From Scylla paramamosain (taxonomy: Eukaryota; Arthropoda; Malacostraca; Decapoda; Portunidae), in contig NC_087158.1 of NCBI RefSeq assembly GCF_035594125.1, positions 8,711,178-8,775,177 on the forward strand: DNA of 64,000 nucleotides. The letters run 5' to 3'. Shown here piece by piece: positions 1 to 11,842 of the stretch (positions are counted from its first letter, which is position 1; every line of letters begins with the position of its first letter). Both the position numbers and the translations under genes were made by a program. The notes under the pieces are model-generated. The model was not told where the DNA came from and made no database searches. It saw only the letters and a program-made list of their open reading frames with translations.

Positions 1-674
1 AACAGCAAGCAGAGCAGACAGATTTAGCTGCATCGCATTACATGAAGCAGCAAGCACGACAGATATTAAAAAGGCTTAGTTACATAACATAAGGCAGCAA
101 GCAGAACAGACATACTTAGTTACATCACATCATATGAGGCAGCAAGCAGAGCAGACAGTATAAAGGCTTAGTTACATCACATAAGGAAGCATGCAGAACA
201 GATAGTAAAGACTTAGTTTCATCACATGAAGCAGCAGGTAGAGCTGACATTTACATCACATCACATGAAGCAGCAAGCAGAGCAGACAGTAAAGGCTTAG
301 TTACATCACATGAAGCAGCAAGCAGGGCAGGCAGTAAAGGCTTAGTTACATCACATGAGACAGCATGCAGGGCAGACAGTAAAGGCTTAGTAACATCACA
401 TGAAGCAGCAAGCAAGGCAGGCAGTAAAGGCTTAGTTAAATCACATGAGGCAGAAAGCAGAGGAGACAGACTTACTTACATCACATCACATGAGGCAGCA
501 AACTGAGCAGACACAGTAAAGGCTTCATTACATCACATGAGGCAGCAAGCAGAGCAGACAGACTTAGTTACATCACATCACATGAGGCAGCAAGCAGAGC
601 AGACAGTAAAGGTTTAGTTACATCATATGAGGCAGCAAGCAGGGCAGACAATAAAGGCTTAGTTACATCACATG
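1..674. repeat. Minisatellite, ~45-bp unit
   Basis: About fifteen imperfect tandem copies of a ~45-bp unit. Recurring blocks are 'gcagcaagcagagcagacag', 'taaaggcttagttacatcac' and 'atgaggcag'. Units differ by short indels, such as loss of the taaaggc block or duplication of 'catcacat', as in a decaying minisatellite. The array reaches the left edge of the window, so its full length is unknown. No coding frame runs through it. Confidence 0.9.
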
Positions 675-946
675 AAATTGTCTAAAATAAAAAAAGTAAA
701 GCAAATGACTATACAAACCTGATTTGTTGCAGAATACTTTTTTCCTGTTAAAATAAAAATATTGATGTGTTCATTTTGCCAGCTTTTTTACTTTCATATT
801 TCTATGTATTTAGTTTCTTCATTTGAGTAAGTAATACATTTTAAGCTTAATATATGTTAAATCATTATTTAATTTTTTTATTAAATGACTACTAACATAA
901 TGCCAGAGGCTTTCTGAATTGTTGTTTTTTTCTAATTTCTTTAATA

Positions 947-2400
947 TTAAACTTTTAGAAACTTCATTTTTTGATAATGCTTTATCACTTTAAGATGATT
1001 AATTATTGTTTCCCTGGTCAGAGTCAAACCACCAAATTGTGAGGATACCTTTGTTTCAGCTTTATATTGACTAAATATCTTGTAAGCACTACCAAAGTTT
1101 TCATCCACCAAAATCTGCTGGTAAGCGTCACAGTAACGAAGTTTTAAAAATTTCCAGCAGGTCCAGCCTACAATATATATGAGAGCATTCCTCTCAGCAA
1201 TGGCCATAAATTCTTGTCTTTCACTCAAGTCTTCAATGTCTGACTCATTATTCAAAATAGGGTGCAAGGGAAAATCTGGATGACAATTTGAGTCAATTTC
1301 TAAAAATTGTAATCATCTGCCTCACAATTTCCTGAGAGGGGACCATGCAGCAGGTCATTGCTCATAACTGCTTTGAAATTCTGCACAGTAGGATGATTAC
1401 AACTTCCAGATCTCCTCAAATTTCGCAAACAGATTTTCCAAACAGTCTTGATTCACTCGTCAAGTGAGAAGATACTTTACTTTAAAGATCTGAACATCTT
1501 GCTACAGAGATTTGAGTGCTGCTAAATTGCTTGGCCAACCATCAATACAGTGAATATGTACATGTTGTGGTGCACAGACTTCCCATTCCCATGACTTTAT
1601 ATAACCTGTAATGTCAGAAATAAAATGATGATGACATGATTCAGATGACATCCCCCTTTGAACTTCTTTCTTGCAGTCAAGACAATCAAACAATCTGTCC
1701 ACTTCATACACACAAATTCTGCTGTATAGCCTTAGGAAGCAAACCTGCATGGGTATAAATACCTACTGTCACAGTGCGACTCAAAACCTGTGTGGCAAGA
1801 TTTGACCCTCATTTTTTAAAAGCCATCATGACACACATAAATGTCTGTGGGTAAGTTTAGGAGCTAGTCTAATTTCTGACCATTATCAATCTTGAAAATT
1901 TTTGAAATATGGTCCCATGAAATAACTTTGTCCCAAATTTTAACAGCATACCTTAAAAGTGTATTCCTGAGGGTTTTCAAAAGATGAGGGGAGTCATAAA
2001 AGAAATGTATCCTCCCATCATTCCTTACAAAGGCAGTGTTACTCACAGACATGCCAAGAGCCTGAAACAAGGAATGATGCACACTATCTTGATCACAAAC
2101 TGTGAAAAGTGCTTGAAAGCCTGACTCGAACTTTTGTAATAGCTGTCTCATACAAATTATTTATTTTATCAATCCCTCCTAAAGAAAAGAAATTACCTCA
2201 TACCATTTTCCATTTTCTAACCAACCCTTTAACTATGAACACAAATGCATGGTTTGGTTGCTTCAGACTTTTGCCATGGTCTCCAAAATCTTTCCTACCA
2301 ATGATGGTATCAGAGGCCTGGTCAAGATGAAGAGATTCTTTGGTAGTCATTGCATCAAATGCAATGCCACAAAGAATCTCTGACTGTCAGAGACTGTCAG
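947..2400 (-). pseudogene. P-element/THAP9-like transposase relic
   Basis: Read on the minus strand this stretch follows the order of P-element-type (THAP9-like) transposases. Around 2400-2160 is a block of the 'HAFVFIVKGLVRKWK..GNFF' kind. At 2151-1864 come the RNase H-fold segment 'CDQDSVHH' and the 'FFYDSPHLLKTLRNTLL' motif, then 'WDHISKIF'. After a frame change come 'RLAPKLT' near 1860 and 'NLATQVLS' near 1800. 'DRLFDCLDC' follows at about 1690 and the C-terminal 'YIVGW..WKFLK' to 'FGGLT' block at 1267-947. At least three frame changes and internal stops make it non-functional. No THAP zinc finger is attached here, but one lies upstream on the same strand at 13.9-15.8 kb. The family call rests on recognised motif order and is fairly secure. 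Whether this is a transposon copy or a domesticated gene is open. Confidence 0.75.
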
Positions 2401-2614
2401 AGCTTGTTTGCTCCAACCTACTTAAATGGAAATTTTCCCTAACCAAAGGTAAAACGCTACAACTGCTAGGGAGTGAAAAAAAAAAAAATAGAGCTTAAAA
2501 ACCTATATGCACAAGGACTATGGTAATATAAGGCCAGAGCAAACTTCCTCTCTTGCACCCCATATCTTCTGCCCTTCTTATTTCTTAAATCATTTAATAT
2601 CTGTCCTTTCATGA

Positions 2615-2731
2615 ACTCCATTTATTTATTTATTTTATTTTTTTATGAAGGAGTGACAACGGCCAAGGGCAACAAAAATTCAATACAATAAAAAGTTTCA
2701 TGGAGATGCCAGTCCCTGAATAAGGTCCAAA
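2615..2731 (-). mobile_element. LINE-A copy 1, 3' end fragment
   Basis: This is the 3' terminus of the jockey-like LINE read on the minus strand, with a (TAAA)n-type tail at 2615-2640. It matches 61360-61480 ('ggcaacaaaaat', 'gccagtccctgaataagg'). The LINE sequence stops at 2731 where LTR-A begins and resumes at 7484, which shows that LTR-A inserted into an existing LINE. Confidence 0.8.
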
Positions 2732-4012
2732 TGTAGTGCTGGGAAATTAATTATGTATATTTCTACTTTTTTACTAGGCTAAGACCCATGGAGTGTGCGG
2801 GGGTGACCAGAATCTCAGTACCATGTGACTAACCCCTCCCCTTCCCCTCCTCTCCTCAGTGTCCTTTTGTCCTTGCTTTCCCCCCCCCTCTCAGCGTCAC
2901 TGTGTTGACCACTTCTATAACAAAATTTACCCAGTGAATAAACGTAATTTCTCCTGCTTGGCCAGGTTATAGAGGCGAATTTTTCACCTAATCCCAGAGA
3001 ATGGGGAGCCCTTAATACGATAAAATTAATTCTATAATGGTAAGGTCTTAAACCAGCTCAAACAAATCCCAGATAATTACACCGCGCCAATGAGGTTGAC
3101 GAATCTGATAAGTCTTCTTTGCTTCGCTGCCTTGTCACTCCTGTTGCTACGCAAGCCGGGAAGAGATACCAGACTTTGACTAATTCCCCAATTGATTTCA
3201 AAAGTCCATTGAATTAAACTTCTTAAAGTAACAACTATAAAGTAAACAGTAACTTAATTATTCATATTTTTCATCCCTGAATTCACAACCTAGTCGCCCC
3301 CCCCCCTACTAAAAACAAAATTATAACTTAATAAATTTCCCCATTGGAAACCTTTATCCTTAGTTTCCCGCCGATTTCCTCACAAGCAAAGCCAGTCTCT
3401 CTCGGATTCTCCTCAGGTGAGCATGCAGTCTGATAGTCTCCCCCTCCATTCCTGTAATATTAAGTAAGTGTTTATTTAACAATAATTTTACTAAAGCCAG
3501 TCTCTCTCGGATTCTCCTCAGACCCTCTTGGATTCCCCTCAGATATTCCTGTTGATAAACTATTTCTGAGTGGATAGATATTCGCATTTTTTCGTTCTGT
3601 TTTTGTTGGTTTTTCTCCACGGGACTAGTGAAACCACCTGGTTCGAGATCACCGTGTGAGACTGTCCTCAGGTCTATACATACCTTTTGGGTATATATTT
3701 GTTATTTATTTATTTATTCTCTGGTCTCCCCCACAACTCAGTAGTTGCGAAAATATCTCCATCGTAGTTTTTATGTAATTGAAGAATACGCTACCATTTA
3801 TTTTGTATTTCTGAATTATGTAACTGAAGAGTACGCTATCATTTATTTTGTAATTCTGAATTGCTTTCTTTTTATTATTATTATTTCGGATTATTCCATT
3901 ATTTATTAAAAATCATAAAAGTGTCAGTATTTGTATTTCTCTTAATCCAGTGATAGGATTTGTAATTATCGTGTGCCACAAGGGAACTTCACACCCCTTA
4001 GAGGGCACTAAA
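2732..4012 (+). repeat. LTR-A 5' LTR
   Basis: Left member of the direct repeat pair. It contains an AATAAA at ~2937, a poly-C tract near 3297, two copies of 'gccagtctctctcggattct' (about 3381 and 3495) and a ~55-bp tandem duplication near 3770-3860. The sequence after the LTR begins TGGTGAGCAGCGG, at the primer-binding-site position. I could not assign a tRNA to it. Confidence 0.85.
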
Positions 4013-4180
4013 CTGGTGAGCAGCGGTGGCATTTATTTCGCGACTGACCGAAAGAGGTGGAGACTGGAAATAATTGTAAATGTTGAAGGTGATGATGATG
4101 CCAAGCGAGACATTCAAAGGAGGGCGTGCACGTGCATGGTGGTGAGCAGGTGATGATTGGAGAGGCACAGAACGTTCAGG

Positions 4181-4350
4181 ATGGAGGAGGAGGAGGAGCA
4201 GGAGTCTTTGTGTATAGGAAGGAGAAAGAAGGAGGATAGGAGTAATAAGTAATAATGCAAGGAGAATGGAGGAGGAGGAGGAGCAGGAGTCTTTGTGTAT
4301 AGGAAGGAGAAAGAAGGAGGATAGGAGTAATAAGTAATAATGCAAGGAGA
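4181..4350 (+). repeat. Two tandem 85-bp purine-rich units
   Basis: A GA-rich unit containing 'ggagtctttgtgtatagg' and 'agtaataagtaataatgcaa' is repeated twice at 85-bp spacing inside LTR-A, between the 5' LTR and integrase. It lies where gag would be expected. The translated repeats are low complexity and give no recognisable protein. Confidence 0.85.
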
Positions 4351-4539
4351 AAGGAGGTGGAGGAGGAGTAATGAATAACAATGATTAAGAGGAAAACCAG
4401 AGGAGGAGAAATAGTAATGAACTATAATTTTTTTTCTTGAGTAATGACAAAACATGCACATGAGGTTTCTGGCCACCTGGGTCAGAAAAAGACAATTAAA
4501 AAGGCCGAAGAATTGTTTTACTGGTGTAATCTCAAGTTT

Positions 4540-5498
4540 GACGTAACCCAGTACGTAAAGAATTACCTTCAGTAGAGAAGCCCTTAGATAGGATAGGTAT
4601 AGACCTGACGGATATGATTGCAGGCAGTGGTGGCTACCGATATGTGTTGACTATCGTAGATCACTTTAGCCGATTTGTGAAGTTCTATCCACTCAAAAAC
4701 AAACTATCAGAGGGAATTGTAGAGGCGCTGCAGCACTACATTACCGACTTCGGGACTCCTCACTCCATCGTCCTGGACAACGGGGGCGAGTTCACCTCCC
4801 AGATCTTCCAACAATTCTGCCAGCAACACCTCATCACCCTCTGTTACACCACTCCCTACCACCCGCAAGGGAACGCCATCACCGAACGACTCCATCGCAC
4901 GCTCAAATCCATCTTGGCTTCCATGTGCCGAGGTTACCCGCTACGGTGGCCTCGCCTACTCCCTGTGTGTCAGGCCACTATGAATGCCGCCGTCCATACC
5001 AGTATCGCCCAACAACCTTTCTTCGCGTTTTTCTCCCGGCATGCGCCCCGAGTGGTGGGTGCCAGGCTACCCGCAGTTGATGGTGACGAGCAAGACGTGG
5101 ATGTGGTCCGCCGGCTGATCCGGGAAACACACGAGAAAATGACTCGGAAATACCGTAATGCGGCCAACAGGAAACGCAAGGAGCAGAAGGTAGACATTGG
5201 GGCGTTGGTGTGGGTGAAGCGAGAAACTACAGAGTCAGGAGTGTGTAAGAAACTGTGTGTTCGTTGGGACGGCCCATATAAGGTGGTGGAAGTTTTAAGA
5301 GGAGGCGGTGGTTATGTGGTGAAAGACCCTTTCTCGGGAAAGATGGTGCAAAGAGCGGCAGAAAAGATCAAACAGTTTCACAGTGAGGAAGAGTACGTAG
5401 TTGCGGCTCAAGACACAGTGTTCCAACCTGATATAGAAACTGAAGTGTTACCGCCTAGAGTGCGTAACCGTCCCAGACGCTATATTGAGGAATGTTAA
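4540..5498 (+). pseudogene. LTR-A integrase (partial pol)
   Basis: An open frame of roughly 320 codons carries the Gypsy integrase core. The first catalytic Asp is in 'IGIDLTD' (codon at ~4602), just upstream of the first ATG at 4614, so that ATG is not the true protein start. The second Asp is in 'VLDNGGEF' and the Glu in 'NAITERLH', with 35 residues between them (D,D35E). After the core comes a C-terminal GPY/F-like module ('LVWVKRE', 'RWDGPYKVVEV', 'VKDPFSGK') and a tail ending at a TAA. The upstream frame closes at ~4537, and the HHCC zinc motif, RT and RNase H are absent. This is the 3' end of a pol gene left by a large deletion. The enzyme normally joins element cDNA to chromosomal DNA; without the rest of pol, the copy cannot be autonomous. 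Confidence 0.85.
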
Positions 5499-6194
5499 TG
5501 TCGCTGGAAAGACGGTACAGAAAAGAGCAGAGTGCTTGGGGTAAATAGAGTCTCCCCCCTTACTTTTGCATGGTCTGGCTGGACTGGTTGTAATGAATCG
5601 TGGTATGACGGGTATGGGTACTATGTGAGAGGTGATGTAAGAATTTGAGAAGGAATAAGGAACCACTTTAATTCGCAGACTACTACTGCACTCGACAACC
5701 CGTTCGGGCCATACTGTGGTGGATTACTTCAGGACGTGGCGAGCGCTTCGCGTAATCATCTGTAGTATCTCGTGGTATGAGTGAATGTGTGGATGAGTAA
5801 ATGACTGTCCGAGTGGAAGGAACCGAGTACTGGGGTGGCCGAATCTCGTTTCAGAGAGTGACGGAGTGACTTAAGGTTAAGTCCTCACACCACAGGAGGT
5901 CAAGAGGCTGGTTGGGGTGGAATTTCTTTTCTTTTTCCTTGAGATGAGAGAAAGAGCCGAGTTATGTCTCCAAGGGACATTGTGGTGATATGGCCCACAA
6001 GCCATTGTATGGGAGAGAATGTCAGAGTTATTTCCCGACAGAGATCACGTGCAGTTCGTCAGCCTGGCTTGGTTATGTGGTGGTGAGGGGAGTTTCTAAT
6101 TACTCGGATGTGAAGGTGTTATGTTATTTTTTTTTTTTTTTTTGGTAAGGAGAAAAGAGAGAGGTGAAAAATTCTAGAACGGATGAAAGGCTCG
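5499..6194 (+). other. LTR-A 3' untranslated region
   Basis: No open frame of note lies between the integrase stop and the 3' LTR. The stretch has a T-run at ~6126-6142 followed by a purine-rich segment ('ggagaaaagagagagg') that could act as polypurine tract, although it lies ~35 bp before the LTR. No env-like frame is visible. Confidence 0.55.
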
Positions 6195-7479
6195 TGTAGT
6201 GCTGGGAAATTAATTATGTATATTTCTACTTTTTTCCTAGGCTAAGACCCATGGAGTGTGCGGGGGTGACCAGAATCTCAGTACCATGTGACTAACCCCT
6301 CCCCTTCCCCTCCTCTCCTCAGTGTCCTTTTGTCCTTGCTTTCCCCCCCCCCCCTCTCAGCGTCACTGTGTTGACCACTTCTATAACAAAATTTACCCAG
6401 TGAATAAACGTAATTTCTCCTGCTTGGCCAGGTTATAGAGGCGAATTTTTCACCTAATCCCAGAGAATGGGGAGCCCTTAATACGATAAAATTAATTCTA
6501 TAATGGTAAGGTCTTAAACCAGCTCAAACAAATCCCAGATAATTACGCCGCGCCAATGAGGTTGACGAATCTGATAAGTCTTCTTTGCTTCGCTGCCTTG
6601 TCACTCCTGTTGCTACGCAAGCCGGGAAGAGATACCAGACTTTGACTAATTCCCCAATTGATTTCAAAAGTCCATTGAATTAAACTTCTTAAAGTAACAA
6701 CTATAAAGTAAACAGTAACTTAATTATTCATATTTTTCATCCCTGAACTCACAACCTAGTCGCCCCCCCCCCCTACTAAAAACAAAATTATAACTTAATA
6801 AATTTCCCCATTGGAAACCTTTATCCTTAGTTTCCCGCCGATTTCCTCACAAGCAAAGCCAGTCTCTCTCGGATTCTCCTCAGGTGAGCATGCAGTCTGA
6901 TAGTCTCCCCCTCCATTCCTGTAATATTAAGTAAGTGTTTATTTAACAATAATTTTACTAAAGCCAGTCTCTCTCGGATTCTCCTCAGACCCTCTTGGAT
7001 TCCCCTCAGATATTCCTGTTGATAAACTATTTCTGAGTGGATAGATATTCGCATTTTTTCGTTCTGTTTTTGTTGGTTTTTCTCCACGGGACTAGTGAAA
7101 CCACCTGGTTCGAGATCACCGTGTGAGACTGTCCTCAGGTCTATACATACCTTTTGGGTATATATTTGTTATTTATTTATTTATTCTCTGGTCTCCCCCA
7201 CAACTCAGTAGTTGCGAAAATATCTCCATCGTAGTTTTTATGTAATTGAAGAATACGCTACCATTTATTTTGTATTTCTGAATTATGTAACTGAAGAGTA
7301 CGCTATCATTTATTTTGTAATTCTGAATTGCTTTCTTTTTATTATTATTATTTCGGATTATTCCATTATTTATTAAAAATCATAAAAGTGTCAGTATTTG
7401 TATTTCTCTTAATCCAGTGATAGGATTTGTAATTATCGTGTGCCACAAGGGAACTTCACACCCCTTAGAGGGCACTAAA
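6195..7479 (+). repeat. LTR-A 3' LTR
   Basis: Right member of the LTR pair. It is collinear with 2732-4012, with about three substitutions by eye and a longer poly-C tract. It is followed by CAAA, the putative target duplication, and then by LINE-A sequence continuing from 2731. Confidence 0.85.
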
Positions 7480-7483
7480 CAAA

Positions 7484-9020
7484 GCAGTAGTCAAAAAATT
7501 GAAGGATAAGTGACTTGAAACTTGACTTGAAAGAATTCAAGTCATAGGAAGGTGGAAATACAGAAGCAGGTAAGAAGTTCCAGAGTTTACCAGAGAATGG
7601 AATGAATGATTAAGAATACTGGTTAACTCTTGCATAAGAGAAGTGAACCAAATAGGGTTAAGAGAAAAAAAAGTTATGCAGCAATGCAGCAGCAGGAGGG
7701 GAGGCATGCAGTTAGCAAGATCAGAAGAGCAGTTAGCATGAAAATAGCAGTAGAAGACAGCAAGAGATGCAACATTGCAGCAGTGAGAAAGAGGCTGAAA
7801 ACAGTCAGTTAGAGGAGAGGAATTCAAGAGATGAAAAGCTTCTGATTTCACCCTGTCTAAAAGAGCAGTAGGAGTGAAACTCCCCAGACATGTTAAGCAT
7901 ACTCCATACATGGAGAGATAAGGCCCCTGTACAGAAGAAGCAGCTGGAAGGGTGAGAAAAACTGGCAGAGATGTCTCAGAATGCCTAACTTCATAGAAGC
8001 TGTTTTAGCTAGAGATGAGATGTGAGGTTTCCAGTTTAGATTATAAGTAAAGGAGCGGAACAGTTGAGTGTCACTGAAGAAGACTGGATAGTTGTCTGGA
8101 GGGTTGTGTAGAGTTGATAGATGGAGGAATTGAGTTTATGAGGCACTGAACAATAATAAGTTTGTTCTGCCCCAATCAGAAATTTCAGAGAGATCAGAAG
8201 TCAGGTGTTCTGTGGCTTCCCTGTGTGAACTGTTTACTTCATGAAGGGATGGATGTCTATGAAAAGACATGGAAAAGTGCAGGGTAGTATCATCAGTGTA
8301 GATTTAGGAGAAGAACCATGACCGTCTACCACAGCAGCAATAAAACTCTCAGAAAGGAAACTTGAGATGAAGTTACAGAGAGAAGGATAGAAGCCGTAGG
8401 AGAGTAGTTTGTAAATCAAAGCTATGTGCCAGACTCGCAAAGCTTTTGATATGTCTAAGGCAACAGCAAAAGTATCACCAAAATCTCTAAAAGAGGATGA
8501 CCAAGACTCAGTAATGAAGGGCAGAAGAACACCAGTAGAGCAGCCTTGACAGAACCCATACTGCCAATCAGATGGAAGGTTGTAAAGTGAGGGATGTTTA
8601 AGAATCTTTCTATTAAGGATAGATTAAAAAACTTTAGATAGGCAGGAAATTAAAACAATAGGACAGTAGTTTGATGGATTAGAACAATCACCCTTTTCAG
8701 GAACAGGTTGAATGTAGGAAACCTTCCAGCAAGAAGAAAAGGTAGACTAGGCATGGTGCAAGCAAGGAGGCAAAATTTCAGAGAACAACAGGAGGGACAA
8801 TATCAGGTCCATAAGCCTTCCAAGGATTTAGGACAGTAGGAGCATGGAAAACATCATTGCAAAGAGTTTTAATAGGTAGCACGAAGTAGTCAGAGGGTGG
8901 AGGAGAGGGAGGAACAAGCCTTGAATCATCCAAGGAAGAAGTAAAAGTTATTGGAGATGTTTTTGGCTAGGTGTCAGAAGTGAAGAGGGAGTTAGTACTT
9001 GAAAGATTTTGACAATTTCT
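7484..9020 (-). pseudogene. LINE-A copy 1, RT and C-terminal part
   Basis: Minus-strand fragments of a jockey-like reverse transcriptase. At 8440-8234 a frame reads 'RVWHIALIYKLLSYGFYPSL', the region after the first catalytic Asp, and continues to 'VDGHGSSPKS'. At 7911-7537 the C-terminal 'ALLDRVKSEAFHLLNSSPL' block and 'SLVNSGTSYL' end are present. Several frameshifts and a gap around the YADD motif make it dead. Copy 2 at 61.3-64 kb is the same family. The element reads from 11.4 kb down to 2.6 kb and is interrupted by the 9021-10200 and LTR-A insertions. Confidence 0.8.
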
Positions 9021-10200
9021 GGGGAGCGCCCACCTCCAATTGCATTGAAAATTATTTTTTTTCACTTTTTTTTTCTTAAATTCATCCCACATGATAGGGG
9101 AAACGTTTGGTATACAATAATCACGGATCTGACAAGTTTAGGCTTAGGTAGAGAGCGGTTCCCCCCCCCCCCCATTTTCGCCGTGCTGTGGTGGCGTCTC
9201 GATGGCCGCACGCGACAAGCTGCCATAGAGAGAATTGCTTATTTCTCTATCAATGGCTTACAATTTGTCCTTCTCTACAGCAAAATCTATGCTGGAAAGA
9301 AAAAAGGAAAAATAAATATCCCTTTCCGATGACGCAACTACTTCCATGATACCCCAGGGGTGAGACTATCTAGTCGGTAAAGGCCAAAAATATATAAATA
9401 AATAAATAAATAAATATTCAACAATACTTTTATGTTTCACTTACATCACTAACCTGATCAAATAAAATCAAAGTACAGGGAAGGGTATAAAAAGGCGATA
9501 AAAGCTATAGGCACCACACGCTGAGCCTTGCAATGTTTCAGCATTGCATAGAAAGCCTCCAATAGCAATGATTTACAAATATAACAATATATAAATGAAA
9601 TCCCTATAAATCCTGCTCTCTCTCTGACTCAGCAAGAGAGAAAATGGGGAAGTTTTAGGGGTAGCTAGCCTCGTTTCTACTGATTTTTAGGCATCTTATT
9701 GAAAGTTGATCTATTTTTGCCTCTCCTGAAAAACATGCTTTTTTTAGGTTTTCCTGTAATGACTGGGTTATTTATTGTCCTATAGTCACCATTTTTGTCA
9801 TGTAAGTAGACGGGACTGTGACACACGATCGGTAAGAAGAAATTTTCATTTTTCAAGTAGGTTTTTTTTCTTGTGATTTTTCTTATGCACAAAAAAATTT
9901 CCTCTATGTTTGACTAATGTTTTGATTACTTTATAATATAGATTTGGACAAAACCTTCTTACTGAACCTGCATAATTTTTCTAGCTGCTACCATGCACGA
10001 TTTCAATGTGATCCATCGACTCTAAAATTTGTTATCCAATTTTTTTAACAACTTTGAAAAGAATTCACTGCGCATGCGCAGTTCGTTATAGATTAATAAA
10101 AATTTCAACGAGTATTATATTTTTAATGACAAAGATGAAACAATGAAAAAAAGTCTACGGTTAAAAGGAGCCACTTTGCAGGTGGAGGTGGGCGCTCCCC
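9021..10200. mobile_element. DNA transposon with 18-bp perfect TIRs
   Basis: A 1180-bp block begins GGGGAGCGCCCACCTCCA (9021-9038) and ends with its exact reverse complement (10183-10200). The LINE-A reverse-strand sequence is continuous across it ('gattttgacaatttct' on one side, 'ttaatgaaggag' on the other), so it is an insertion. No target-site duplication of the usual length is evident. It encodes no recognisable transposase, carries a poly-C run at 9160-9172, and looks non-autonomous. The superfamily is not assignable from the ends alone. Confidence 0.85.
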
Positions 10201-11450
10201 TTAATGAAGGAGTTTTTGGCTAGAACAGAGTTGGCATGGTTCTGGGAAGAAATATAAAGCACATGAGATTCTGATGATGGAAGATTTAAATATCTTTTGT
10301 GGGCCACCTCTCTATCATGTATAGCATGAGAACAGGCTGTGTTAAGCCAATGTTTGGAAGGTTTATGTCAAGAAAAAAGTAAGGAATGCCAGACACTCTC
10401 ACCTCTATTAAGTGCTTGGGATAAAAATATTTCTCTGACATGGAAGCAGTAGTCATTCCAAGGAAAATCAGCAAAATACCTCCTCAGGTACCCCAGAACT
10501 AGCAGAGACAAAATGCCAGAGGCACCTCTACTTAGGGGGATCCTGAGGAGGGATTGGACAAGATACAGATATGAGGTTGTGATCGAAGGAGCCCAGTCAA
10601 GAATACGAGTAGGGTGATTGTGATCGGAGGAGCCCAGTCTGGAATACGAGTATGGTGCTGCACCAAATGCTCTAGGTTGTGGAGGATTGCTCTAGGTCGT
10701 GGAGGATAGCAAACTTAAAAGACTAGTTCACCACAATGGTCAGTGAAGGGAGAAGAAAGCCAAAGTTTGTGGTGAACATTGAAGTCTCCAAGAATGGATA
10801 TCTCTGCAAAAGTGAAGACAGTCAGAATGTGCTCTACTTCACAAGTTAAGAAGTTAAACAGTTTCTTATTGTCAGAAGAGTTAGGTGAGAGGTATACAGC
10901 ATAGATAAATTTAGTTTGAGAGTGACTCTAGGTTGTGCTCTACTTTATAAGTTAAGAAGTCAAACAGTTTCTTATTGTCAGAAGAGTTAGGTGAGAGGCA
11001 TACAGCACAGATAAATTTAGTTTGAGAGTGACTCTGTAGTTGTAGCCAGATGGTGGAAAACTCAGAAGATTCAAGAGCGTGGGCACGAGAGCAGGTCAAG
11101 TCATTGCACACAGACACATCCAGCTTTGGATTGAAAAAGAGGATAGAGGAAGTAGGAGGGAACAGAAAAGGGGATACTCTCTGTTGCCTTAGACACCTGT
11201 GTTGCAGTGAGGAAAAGATGAGATTTTGTAGAAAAGAGGTGGTGTTCTACATATTGAAAATTAGATCTAAGATAGTGAGTGTTGCAGAAGTTAATGAAGA
11301 AAAAACTTGAGGGGGATTTGTCAAGACACTTAGGGTCAATACCAGAAGTTCAGTCTGACCTAGGGACAATTGTGGTCCCCTCCCCTTGGAGTCCCAGATT
11401 GGGACTCCGAGGTTGGTGTAGGAGTCACCATGATAATTTTGAATTTTGAG
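10201..11450 (-). pseudogene. LINE-A copy 1, endonuclease and linker
   Basis: The N-terminal half of LINE-A ORF2, read on the minus strand. Near 11310-11200 is the start of the APE-type endonuclease ('INFCN..LRSNFQ'). At 11117-10911 come 'VCNDLTCSRAHALES' and 'AVCLSPNSSDN'. Near 10580 is the endonuclease motif 'SFDHNLI', with Phe where the plus-strand copy at 62.9 kb has Ser. At 10474-10286 is the linker to RT. Frameshifts and two small tandem duplications break the frame. The 5' limit is uncertain and could lie anywhere to ~11640. Confidence 0.7.
10829..11040. repeat. Two tandem 106-bp units in LINE-A
   Basis: The endonuclease-coding segment 'gtgctctact...gtgactctaggtt' is present twice head to tail (10829-10934 and 10935-11040) with a few substitutions. 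A shorter ~47-bp duplication ('gatcgaaggagcccagtc') lies at ~10575-10660. Both are absent from the plus-strand copy at 62.6-62.9 kb, so they arose in this copy. Confidence 0.8.
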
Positions 11451-11633
11451 TGAAGGATGTGTGTGTAATTAGGTGCTTATAGTTTTGTGTGAAGGAAATG
11501 AGTTGTCTTTAGAGGGGGAGGTTGTGACTGCCCCCTTGTGTTGAGATACACAAAGAGAAATGTTCAGCGAGGTCACAGCTGGGTTTAATGATAGGTTCAC
11601 AGCACCTCTTGATCCAGTGCCTTAGACCTCACT

Positions 11634-11800
11634 GTCAGTAATTATTGTTTCTGCAAGTGCCTACTGCCTCCTCCTTTTCCTGCACTTTTGAGCTTACATA
11701 TTTAGAAATGGAGTTTACCAGCTGCTGTGGACTCTCAGAGTCTGCTACCTCAATCCCTTTACTTGCTTTCTGAGCTTGCTGATGATGTTCTGCAGCAACT
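11634..11800 (-). other. Possible exon, function unknown
   Basis: On the minus strand an open stretch follows an acceptor-like 'ttgctgcag' (~11800). It translates to a polar, helix-prone segment with 'EHHQQAQKASKGIEVADSE' and 'KVQEKEEAV', and stops near 11636. It lies between LINE-A and the THAP-like exons on the same strand, so it could belong to the same broken gene. The support is only composition and one splice-like site. Confidence 0.2.
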
Positions 11801-11842
11801 TGATTTTTTTTTTTTTTTGAGCCCTGAAAACACTTAAAAGTA

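Larger units (their letters stand above)
2732..7479 (+). mobile_element. LTR-A, Gypsy-like element, internally deleted
   Basis: Two near-identical direct repeats of ~1.28 kb (2732-4012 and 6195-7479) flank a 2.18-kb internal region. The LTRs begin TGTAGTGCTGGG and end near GGGCACTAAA. A 4-bp repeat CAAA at 2728-2731 and 7480-7483 fits a target-site duplication. By eye the LTRs differ by about three substitutions plus poly-C length, so the insertion is young. Yet the interior has no gag, protease, reverse transcriptase or RNase H; only integrase remains. It probably moved using proteins supplied in trans, or was deleted after insertion. It sits inside LINE-A copy 1, which continues on both sides. 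Confidence 0.85.

Noticed and set aside
1..674. Regularly repeated units that might suggest a CRISPR array.
   Set aside because: Units are contiguous tandem repeats without unique spacers, in a eukaryotic setting. The same applies to 41340-42300.
3360..3620. An 86-codon minus-strand frame, present identically at 6827-7087, with Arg/Leu-rich helical look.
   Set aside because: It lies inside both LTRs of LTR-A. The identity is explained by the LTRs being duplicates, and the sequence is made of a repeated 'tctctctcggattctcctca' block. There is no independent evidence for coding.
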